Of a DNA stretch of 64,000 nt, positions 52,894 to 63,800 are shown piece after piece. The notes under the pieces are model-generated. The model did not search any database. It was given only the letters and a program-made list of their open reading frames with translations, and had not been told where the DNA came from. The translations under genes and the position numbers were made by a program. The DNA comes from an uncultured Lactobacillus sp. (lineage in GTDB: Bacteria; Bacillota; Bacilli; Lactobacillales; Lactobacillaceae), in the NCBI RefSeq assembly GCF_910589175.1, contig NZ_CAJURR010000003.1, forward strand, positions 35,335-99,334, in the 5' to 3' direction. Position 1 is the first letter of the stretch. The number at the start of each line of letters is the position of its first letter.

Positions 52894-53571
52894 TTGGCCA
52901 AATTAGTTTTAGTTAGGCATGGGGAAAGTATAGCTAATCGTGATAATGTTTATACCGGCTGGAATGATGTACCTTTAAGTAAAAAGGGGATTGAACAAGC
53001 AAAAAATGCAGGCCTTAAGGTGGAAAAAATAGCTGGATTTGTGCCAACGCATATTCATACTTCTGTCTTATCACGTGCAATTATGACAGCTAATATTATT
53101 GCGGACGTTTGCAGTTTTTTATATTTACCTATTACTAAGACTTGGCGTTTAAATGAGCGTCACTATGGAGCGCTTCGCGGTATTAACAAGGATGTTTCAA
53201 AGAAAATTTTTGGTACTAAGCAAGTCTTAGAATGGAGACGTGGTTTTGACAGTGTACCTCCTTTATTAACGCAGCCTGTCCAAGATCGTAGATATCAAAA
53301 GTATGATATGCGTCTAATGCCCCAAGGAGAAAGTTTACATCAAACGCAGGAGAGATTAATGCCTTATTTTTGGGATCATATTGCACCTGAATTAATGGCA
53401 GGTCATGATCAATTGGTTGTAGCCCATGGCTCAAGTTTACGTGCTTTGATTAAAAAAATTGAAGATATCAGTAATGAAGATATTGTGAAAGTAGAAGTGC
53501 CCAATGCAGAGCCAATTGTTTATACTTTTGATACTGATTTGCATATTGTAAAGAAAGAAATTCTACATTAA
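52894..53571 (+). CDS. gpmA: 2,3-bisphosphoglycerate-dependent phosphoglycerate mutase-like protein
   Basis: The 225 residues have RHGESIANRDNVYTGWNDVP (H9) and the dPGM block WRLNERHYGALRG, whose glutamate is the acid catalyst; the second histidine is in VVAHGSSLRAL. Both mark a phosphoglycerate mutase rather than a phosphatase. The TTG start at 52894 follows AAGGTGAG; the GTG at 52873 adds an N-terminus absent from the family. It may be a second copy; the main gpmA of these species is elsewhere. Confidence 0.85.
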   Translation: MAKLVLVRHGESIANRDNVYTGWNDVPLSKKGIEQAKNAGLKVEKIAGFVPTHIHTSVLSRAIMTANIIADVCSFLYLPITKTWRLNERHYGALRGINKDVSKKIFGTKQVLEWRRGFDSVPPLLTQPVQDRRYQKYDMRLMPQGESLHQTQERLMPYFWDHIAPELMAGHDQLVVAHGSSLRALIKKIEDISNEDIVKVEVPNAEPIVYTFDTDLHIVKKEILH

Positions 53572-53573
53572 TT

Positions 53574-53600
53574 GAGTAGCCAACTGGTCTACTCTTTTTT
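53574..53600 (+). terminator. Terminator after the mutase gene
   Basis: GAGTAG pairs with CTACTC around nine bases, then six T. Confidence 0.75.
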
Positions 53601-53679
53601 AATAGTTTGTATAGGTATTTTTATGGTAAAATTTTTTACGAGTATATTTGAACAAATTCTTGTAGAGTAGGAGAAAATA

Positions 53680-54615
53680 ATGCGTAAAATATTTTTACTA
53701 AGAGGAGCACCTGGATCTGGAAAATCTTCCTTTATTGCTCGTCACCACTTGCAGCCTTACGCTATTTCTCGTGATGAAATTAGGCTGCTATTAGCTGATT
53801 TGACGGTTTATTATGAGGAAAGTACGGATCACTTGCATCAAGTTATTCCACGCCATGTTACTGTACGTACAGAGCAAATGGTTGATAATTTGGTACAGCA
53901 TAAGATGGCCTATGGAGAAACTATCATTGTCGATGGAACTCATATCACGCCAGATAAAATTGAACATTTTCGTCCATGGGTTGAAAAGTATCGCTATGAA
54001 TTATTTGTAGTTGATTTAATGCAAAATAACACTCTAGAAAGCTTACTACAGCGGAATCAGGTTAGAATGCACTATGACTGGGTGAAACCCGATGTAATTA
54101 AGATGATGTATGAGCAATATAAAGCTCATCCAGAAGTTCCATCTTGGGCTTATTCAATTTTACCGAATGGGATGGAACGAGCTTTAAGTCAAAAAGAAAA
54201 GAATTTAGATCGTTATTCACATGTGATTTGTGTGCCAGATAAGGTAAGACCTGAAGACTTTCCACATGTGCATATTTCTAACTTTTACTTTTCTTTTAAT
54301 GATGAATTTACTAAGAAATATGGAACATATAGAAACGTTATAACTTTAGGTAAAACTAGAGAAGAAGTAATTGAGCAATTTAGGCTTCCATATTTTGTAT
54401 TTAAATTCCATCATAAGCACTTTTTGATTTCTGCATACCCTATCCGAAATGAAATGTTAGATCCTATTCGAAAAGTAAAGGGAGTTTGGTCTTATTCAAC
54501 TGGACTCTATAATATTGCTGATTTTGTAAAAGAATTTCCTGAGAATGGACACCAGCATGTTCATCAATTTAATCTAAGCAAAATTGATCCCACCCGTTTG
54601 TTACATATTTGGTAG
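53680..54615 (+). CDS. Polynucleotide-kinase-like P-loop protein with an unassigned C-terminal half
   Basis: The first 150 residues form an AAA_33/PNK-type kinase domain: Walker A GAPGSGKSS at 9-17, SRDEIR, and VDGTHITP. This fits the kinase domain found in tRNA and RNA repair proteins. The C-terminal half (about residues 160-311) holds aromatic- and histidine-rich segments (FHHKHFLISAYPIRNE; NGHQHVHQFNLSKID) and no domain I can name. There is no adjacent RNA ligase. AGGAG precedes the ATG. Confidence 0.75.
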   Translation: MRKIFLLRGAPGSGKSSFIARHHLQPYAISRDEIRLLLADLTVYYEESTDHLHQVIPRHVTVRTEQMVDNLVQHKMAYGETIIVDGTHITPDKIEHFRPWVEKYRYELFVVDLMQNNTLESLLQRNQVRMHYDWVKPDVIKMMYEQYKAHPEVPSWAYSILPNGMERALSQKEKNLDRYSHVICVPDKVRPEDFPHVHISNFYFSFNDEFTKKYGTYRNVITLGKTREEVIEQFRLPYFVFKFHHKHFLISAYPIRNEMLDPIRKVKGVWSYSTGLYNIADFVKEFPENGHQHVHQFNLSKIDPTRLLHIW

Positions 54616-54616
54616 T

Positions 54617-54650
54617 AAAAAATGAGAAGGTTTTTGCCTTCTCATTTTTG
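54617..54650 (+). terminator. Terminator after the PNK-like gene
   Basis: AAAAATGAGAAGG pairs perfectly with CCTTCTCATTTTT around TTTTTG. Confidence 0.95.
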
Positions 54651-54851
54651 TTTGGAAAAGTTTATTGTTATTTTCAATAACTGAGATTAGATCCTAACGT
54701 ATTAGATAAAGTATAAATTTAAGGAAAGAATATCAAAAAACTATATAAGTAAAATATTAAAAAGTAACACTAATAAGACCTCATGCACGTTATTATATTA
54801 AAAATTAGGTATAATTGAAACGATGAGAGAGATTCAGAAAAAAGGATAGGG

Positions 54852-57800
54852 ATGGGTATGTTTTTTAATAAGAAAGATAACGATAGTAAGCAACGGTTTG
54901 GCATTAGAAAATTAACTATAGGAGCTTGTTCCGTATTGTTATCTACATTAATCTTAGGAATAGGAACTCAAGAGCAAACTTTAAAAGCTCAGGCTGCTAC
55001 TACAGATACTTCTAACAGTGCCAGTTCGACAGACTTAGTAAATAATCATCAAAATAAAAATACTTACCTAACTTCTAGTGAAGTAAATGAAACAGCTACT
55101 AAAGTTAATGAGAAAGAAACTTCTGCTGATAATGAACAGCAAGACTCTCAATCTACAGTAACTCAAGACAAGCAAAGTGGGGAAAAGGCTGCAGATGTAG
55201 CTGCTGATAAGCAGACTACAGTTGAAGATAAAAGTTCTAATAAAGCAGAATCTTCTGAAACTACTGATAATACTAAAAATACGGTAAAGTATGATAAGAC
55301 AGAAGTTATAAATAAAGAAGCTAGTACACAAACTGATTCTGAAAAAGTTACGCAAAAGATGCCAGGTCAGGCTGTTAATAATGCAAACAAAAATATAGCT
55401 GAAAACATTACTGACACTAAGAATACAAAAGATTCCAGTGATACTAGTAATTTAGACTTGAAAAATATTCAAGAAAGTTTTGAACAGCAAGCTAAGGAAA
55501 ATGATGGAAAAGCATTAGATGCTAAGTCAGTTACATCTTTACTTAGAAGTTCAGATGCAGCTAATTTCCAAGTTTTAGCAGCATCAACAACAAAAGAAAA
55601 TATTGCTGAGGCTGATGAAATTAAAGCCAGCGCGACAGTATCAATTCCAAGTACTGATGGACGTTATACTTTATACATTTCAAGAAATACTTGGGGCAAT
55701 ACTACAGATGGTAATCAACCAGCTAAGGTTTTACTTTCAGGAAATGTTCTCGCTGGTGATACTGTAACTATTTCAATTCCAAGCTATGGCATTATCGGTG
55801 TAAACCAGCCAACCATCGATGCTAATTATGGTAGTGCATCTATAAAGGATGTTGGTAATGATAAGGCAGTTACTTATAACTTCACCACTTCTGGAGTTAT
55901 TAATCCAATTATTACGATTCCCGCTGACAATGGATACGGTGCTAAACCCACACCAATGCAAATTGCTCAGCCTACGGTTAAGGATATTACTTGGACAGTT
56001 AACGGAGTAGAACAAACATCAGCTGAATTTCATATTGATGTTAACCCTGTATGGAATCCAAAGTTTTCTTTAAGTAAGCCTAACCCAAATTCTACTGATC
56101 AAAATGCGTTAAAGAAGATGATTCCTAATTATGAATCAATTTATCAATTAGTAATTAATGAAACTAATGGAGTTGCTCCAGGACAAGACTACAGCAACAC
56201 CCCTTATTCTTCTAAAAAAATTAATAGTGCCGTTAATTATGGCACCGTAATTACAATTCCAATGCCTAAAGGTTATGTGTTAGATCAATCTGCCACAATG
56301 CAACTTAATAATTTTGGGGATAAAACTACCATTACTCAAGAAGGTAATAACGTTATTATTACTGTACCAAAAGGTTCTGGTACGCAAAACTGGAATAGTG
56401 GACCAGCATACCAACTTGTTGGTTCATATGACATTGCCATGCCAGCTACCGCTACTACTTATACGGCTGATGCGCCAATTACGATTGTGCAAAAGCTTAA
56501 TGACGATGGTAGTCAAACAAAAACTTGGAATGGTTCAACAGTAAGTCAAGATTTTTATGGTGCAAATGATCAAATTCCACTAGGCCAAATGCCACTTTAT
56601 GCTAAAGCTGCTTATAATGGTAATCAGCTTTTAAATAATGGTCATAAACAAATTGTTGCTTACTTTGGTATTACTAATGAATCAATTGCTTCATACAACG
56701 ATTATAGTAGTAAACTTACTTTTAATTTTGATGAGGGACTAGGTGTAACTGAACTAAAAACACCTACTATTCCTGGTACAAGTAACTATAAGTACACAAT
56801 TACTTACGCAGATGGTACAACGAGTGAAGGGCAGGTAAGTGCTGGTAATACTATTACGGGAACTGGAGTAATTACTAACATTGTGGTTAGTCCTGATGAC
56901 TTTGAAAGAGATCAAAGCACTGCTATTAACTTGCCACTTAATAATTTTGCAAATCAAACTACTCAGTCAGTGAACGCGTTTGAAGCATATGGTGCAGTCC
57001 CAGATACAGTTAAGCCGGGTACACAATTAGTCGCCAATATGACTTTTACTGGAACAATTCAACAAGGAAATGTAACTAGATATTTGACTAGTAAGGCACA
57101 ATTTGGTCAGAATGTCGTTTCGCCAGCTGATTTAACTTCTAGTTCAGGTATATTTGGATATCAAACTAACACAGCAACAGGTCAATCTAATATAGGATAT
57201 CTATCTGTCTACGCGGGTGGTGGACAAACCAACAATATTTATGAACCGATTTTTTACTATGTTTTGCCAGAATGGTTCTCAGTTTATGATTTTTCAACTG
57301 ACTATACTAAGCTACCTAATTTTGTCCCTAACACTAATAATGGTGTTACTGGTGCGCCAAAGTTGTCAGTATTTACTGTTCCAACAGAAACCCCAGGACT
57401 ATCTCGTCAAGTTGTAAAGATTGATTACTCTGGTACGGGCTATAACTTTCTTGCTGGTCAAGGTTCCAATAATCAAATTCACCTTAATAGCTTGCCTGAT
57501 GGAACTAACGGCACCTATCAAGGGATGATTTATATTGTTAGTCCAACGACCAAATTAACGAACACTGCTTATAATTCTAATAATACAAGCAATTTTGCTC
57601 CTAGTGGTATTGCTTTTAATCCAGATTGGGTACAGGGGAACATTTCTAGTCTTTATTACATTGGAAGTGAAAACTATACAATTAATCAAGTCGGTGGTGC
57701 TAATACGGCCAGTGTTGCTCAGGGGAATCAAAATGATATCTTGGTTGATTCTGGAGTCACCAATCTTTATGACTCTAATAAAATGGAATATGCAATTCGG

Positions 57801-60800
57801 TTGATTAATGTATCGGGAAGTAATTTAACTAATGTTGTTGCTTTGGTAAATCTACCACAAGCTTCAGATACTAGTTTTACTTTCCAATTAAATGGTCGCC
57901 CTGTTTATGATGGGGATAAGTCGGGCTATACGTTCTTATATTCTACTGAGTTAGGTGATCTTAAGAATAATAGCGATCCTGATGGTACTAAGCCAGACGA
58001 GACAGGATATGTGCTGGCTAATCAAGTAACTGATTGGTCTAAAATTAAGTCAATTATCATTAAGGTATCAGCTTTAAGTAATAATGAACGTTCAGATCGC
58101 TTAGTGTTTACAGGGACAGACCCTAACTTGGTAAATGATGCTGGTAAGACTGGTTATCTTAATACTGGCTTCTATTCCGATACTACTAAGCCGTTTGTCA
58201 GCAGTTTGGCAGTGTACAATGCAAGTACTGCACCTAACAAAGTAAAGCCAGCTAATATTACCGTAACTGGAAAAGCTAATATTAACTTCAAGCTTCAATA
58301 TACTGATGAAAATGGGCAATTGCAGACTGTTGAGCTTCCTAAATTAAGTACTAGTTACAATTTAGCTCAAAACAATACAATGTTGACGGAGCAAGAAGCT
58401 ATTGATTTAGTAAACAAAAATGCAGCATCGTCTATTCCTGCTAACTATGAAATTAAGTCAGCAAATTTGCAATTTGGTGGAAAAACTTGGCAAACTGATG
58501 CACCGGAAGAAACACCTGTCTTTGGTGGAAAGGTTCAATACTTCTATAATGATGCAACTGTCATCTTACAAGCTGTACCAATTCAACGTACGCTCACTTA
58601 TCAAGTAATTGATGAAAACGATCCATCAAAGCCGGTAACTATTCAGTCAAACACTGATTTATTAAATAATGGTCAAGTAATTACTGGAAATCAAGGAAGC
58701 ACAGTTCCAACTGATGCAACAACTGCGTATGATGCAGTTAAGAGTGCTTTGGAAAAGCAAGGTTATGTAATAAGCTCAAAGAGTAGTACTGTGCCAGAAA
58801 CTTTTGGTCCAGATAATACTGAATTGACAATCTATGTAACCCATAAGACTGCGAAGGTAAGCACTCCAGATCAATGGCCAAGTAATGTTCCTGATACGGA
58901 CAAGACACCACTTTCAGAAACTATTACTCGTACAATTAAAGTAAGTGGCTTACCAGCTGATTCATCTATAAAATCAGAAGTTCAGAATGTATCTTTCACA
59001 AGAACAGCAGTTGTTGATCTTGTAACTGGTAAGATTATTGGTTATGTTGATCCAAATAATCATGATCAAGTTGTATCTAACGGATGGACCGTAGCTGATG
59101 GCAGCGATAGTAACTGGAAAAGCTGGAATGCGTTAGAAGGCCTTCCAGAAGGATACTACCCTCCAACTTTTGTCACGTTTGCTGATGGACAAATTTATAA
59201 TCAGGTTGCCATGTATAATGGTAGAGTTTCAGCAATTAACGAAGTGCTGGTTACTCCAGACATGAGTTCAATAACCGTTAATGTGGTATACAACAAGGTC
59301 AACCTTGATTTAACTATTAATCATGATCTTATAACTAATACCTACAATGGCGGTGAACAACCGGTTTCTACCGATGTGATTAATGCAATTACCCATATTG
59401 CTACTTCATCAAATAGCAATATCCCTGTTCCAAATATTGCTCAAGCTATCAAAAATTCTAACTTGACCTCAGATGATTATTCCTACACCGATAGCCAAGG
59501 TAATGTTCTAACTGGTGCTCCAACTACTGCTGGCAATTACCGCATTATTTTGAACCAAAATGGTTTAGGGAAGTTAGAACAAGTTGCTGGTGGCTTAACA
59601 ATTAACTATGATCCAAGTAAATCATACGTTAACTACACTATTGAAAAAGCAGAAGCGAGTGCTGAGCTAGAAGGAAATAATTCTAAGCAGTATGATGGGC
59701 AAAGTGTAACTAATGTTGAAGTTACAAAAGATGGCAATATCCAGGTTACTGCGAATGTTCCTGCTACTACTGAAGAAGTATATCAACTTCAAGAGGGTGA
59801 CTATGACTGGTACAGCGCAGATGGTTCAACTAAATTAAATGGTGCTCCAACTAATGTAGGTGACTACACTATTAAGCTGAACAGTACGGGAATTGCCAAC
59901 ATTAAAGCTCATTATGGCAATAGCGACAACATTAATTGGACTGATGATGCAATTACAGGCAGTGCAACTTATGAAATTACTAAAGCTGCAGCCACTATTT
60001 CATTAACTCCTGATAAGAACAAGCAAACAAGTAGTTGGACTGGAAGCGAAATTTCTATAAATCCAGCTGATTTTGTACCAACTATTACTACTGATAATGG
60101 TGTGACGCTCACTGTTCCTACTGATAGTTTAGCAGTAGGTGACTACACAGTTACTCCTTCACCAGTTGCACCAGGAACTTACCAAGTTTCATTGACTGAC
60201 TCAGGTATTGAAAAGATTAAAAAGGCGATTTCAACTAGTGAAAACTATGTTTGGAGTAATACTGGCAATGGAGTGTTAGACATTGTTAATGCTAAAGCGG
60301 ACTATCAAATGTCAGGCAATGGCGAAACTACATATACTGGTTCTGTCGTAGAATTGCCAATAGATCAACTTAAGGCTGCAATTTCTTCATCTAATACAGT
60401 TAGTGGTCAAGATTTAGTTATCCCTGAGCTTGATGCTAATGACTTCACTTGGTCTAGTGGTACTGCACCAACTAATGTAGGTGACTACACTATCAAGTTG
60501 AGTGAAACTGGTATTAATAAGATTGCTGCTGCCAATCCAAATTATGCCTTAACTTTAGGTACTAATGCCTTTACTTACAAGATTAATGCGGCTAAAGCAA
60601 GTGCAGCTGTAAGTGGTGAGAATAGCAGAACATACAATGGCCAAGCTATTTCAATTAATGATATCTATAATGGTGGAACTATCTCTGTTAAAGTTACTGT
60701 CCTTGACGATCAAGAGTTTACTTACACCTTGCAAACTGGTGATTACACTTGGAATGTACCTGATCCAACAAATGTTGGGACTTACACTTTAACTTTGAAT

Positions 60801-63800
60801 AGTACTGGAATTGGTCACTTACAAGATCTCTTAAACGATAAGTACGGTAACGGGAATGTAACAATTGCTAATAACCAAGTTACTGGAAGTGCAAAATATA
60901 CTATTGAAAAGGCTAATGCCAGTGTAACCTTAGCAGGTAATCAAGATGAAACTTATACTGCTAAGGAATTCACCAACAGCAACATTAAAGTTAGTGACTA
61001 CAAGGTAACTTTGAGTAACGGATTAGAATACAAGTTAGTTGATGGGGACTTAGAATTTACTCCAAATCAAAATCTAACAAATGTTGGCACTTATACTGTT
61101 CAATTGTCTGATCAAGGTAAGAAGAATATTGCTGCTGTTCAAGGTGAAAATTATGAATATAGCTTTAATGATACTGGAGTAGGTAGTTTCAATATTACTA
61201 AAGCAATACCAAATTCTTCATTTACTGGTCAAGGTGAAAAGACTTATAATGGGACTCCTATTAGTGGGTATGCACCAAATGTGACGATTACAGCCCCTGG
61301 TTCACATGATGTAACTTTGATTGCTGGTACTGATTATGTTTGGACTAAGAATGGTCAAGCATTTACTACTGCTCCAAGTGATGCGGGTAATTATACCGTT
61401 TCTCTAACTTCAGGTGGAATTGCTAAGATCAAAACAGTAAATGCAGAAAATCTTGATTGGTCAAATGTAACAATTAGTGAGAATGCAAGTTACACAATCA
61501 ATAAAGCACAAGCTACAGTTAACTTTGCTCAACCAGCTAGTCAAACTGTTGAATATGGTAAGGATACGTTTGATGCAAATAGCTTTAAACCAAGTATTTC
61601 CACTAACAATCAAGTAGTTGTTGATATTCCGGCTGGTGTAAGTCTTTCTGCAGAAGCAGGTGACTTTGAATTTACTAACATCGATGGAAATAAGTCAACA
61701 GCTGTACCAACTGAGCTAGGAACTTACACTGTTACTTTAAGCGAAGCAGGCTTTAAGAAACTCCAATCACAGACTAATAATTATGATTGGGTAAATGCTG
61801 CAAAAGGTACTTACACAGTAACTAAGGCAACCGATGTGTCTGTTATCTTAACTGGTGATCAAGAAGTAACTTATACAGGTAATGCATTTACGAATAGTGA
61901 TCTTAATGTTGATAACTACCAAGTAACGCTTGGTAACGGTCAAACTTACAAGTTAGTTGCTGGCGATTTGGAATTTGTTCCAAATCAAGATCTAACTAAT
62001 GTTGGCTCTTACAGGGTTCAATTATCGGAACAAGGTAAGGAAAACATTGCTAAGGTTGATTCAACTCATTGCAGTTATAACTTTGATAAGGTCGGTACTG
62101 GTAATTTTGAAATTAAAAAAGCTACTCCAAGTGTTAAATTTAATGCAGGAGCAGAAAAGGTATTTGATGGTACACCAATTTCTCTTGATGATTACAAGGC
62201 TCAACCAAGTGTCACTGTTACTGCACCAAGTAATCCAACTATCACTCTTGAAAATGGCGATTATGTTTGGGTAAAAGATGGTGTTACTTATACAACTGCA
62301 CCAAGTAATGTGGGTAACTACACCATCCAATTATCTGAATCAGGTAAGAATAAGATCTTGCAAAATAGTAATAATGCAGAAAATCTTGATTGGGCTAATG
62401 CAAAAATTAGTGGACAAGGCAGCTATGTGATTACTGAAGTAACAGCTATTGCAGATCTTTCAGGTAATTCATCTAAGATCTACGATGGTCGACCAGTAAC
62501 TACTCCGGAAATTAATGCAAAAGATGGAACCGTTGAAGTAACCATCACTATTCCAAACAGTATTCAAACTGTAACTTATAAGCTACAAAATGGCGATTAT
62601 ACTTGGAATACTCCGAATGGGGATGTACCAATTGATGCAGGGAGTTACACATTTAAGTTAAGCCCAGAGGGACTTACTAATTTACAAAGTGCAGTTGATA
62701 GTAAATGGGGTGAAGGCAACGTTAAGATTACAGATAGTGGTCTTAAAGGAGAAGCTACGTTCACGATCAACAAGGATAACATCAAAATTTCAGGAAATGG
62801 TAGTCAAATAGGAACATACACAGGAAGTTCACAAGTAGTGGATCCAAATAACTTCCCAATTACGTTAACTCCAGAAGGTGACGCTCCAATTCCAATAATT
62901 CCAGATGGAACTTTAACAAGTGATGACTTTGTAGTTAAAGGCAAAGATGGAAAGCCAATAAATCCAACTAATGTTGGTGACTACACAGTTTACTTAACTC
63001 CAGATGGTATTAAGAAACTTAAGAAGCTCAATCCAAACTACAATTGGCCAACAACTGAACAAGAAGTTGGTACTTTGACTATTACTCCAGCCACAATGGA
63101 TGTAACTCTATCAGGTAATGGTTCTAAAGCTTCTGATGGTCAACCAGCAAATGTTGATTTATCGACATTGGTAGACAACTTAACTGGTGCTAACCTTAAT
63201 AAGGACGGTTTAGCACTAGCTGACTTTAGCTGGAATACTTCAGATGGCAGTGCTCCGACTAAAGTAGGTAATTACACGATTACTTTGAACGAAAAGGGTT
63301 TGGAAAAGCTACAAGCTAATAATTCAAACTACACTGTTAAGGTAACTGGTGAATTTAAGTACACTATCACTGCTGCTAGCCAAAAGATTGAATATGTTGA
63401 TGGTAATGGAAATGTTATTAAAGTCATCGACAATATTGGTACGGATGCATCTAACTATGGGGATAAAGTCGACTTTGATGTAAAGCAAAATGTTCCAGAA
63501 GATTACAAGTTAGTAGATTCTAATGTTCCAACACAAATCACCATTGAGAATGGTGTAACTAGATTTGTTATTGAACCTAATATTGTAACAACCACTGATA
63601 CCAAGACAGCGACAAGAACAATCATTGTTGAAAATCCAGATGGCAGTGAAAACAAAGTAGTTCAAACAGTAACGTTCACCCGACCAAAGTACACTGATTC
63701 AGTAAACGGTAAAGTAACATACGGTGAATGGGACAAGTCTTCGGGTAGTTGGGATAAATACGATGCCCCAGAAATTCCAGGTTATACTTCAAATGAAGTA

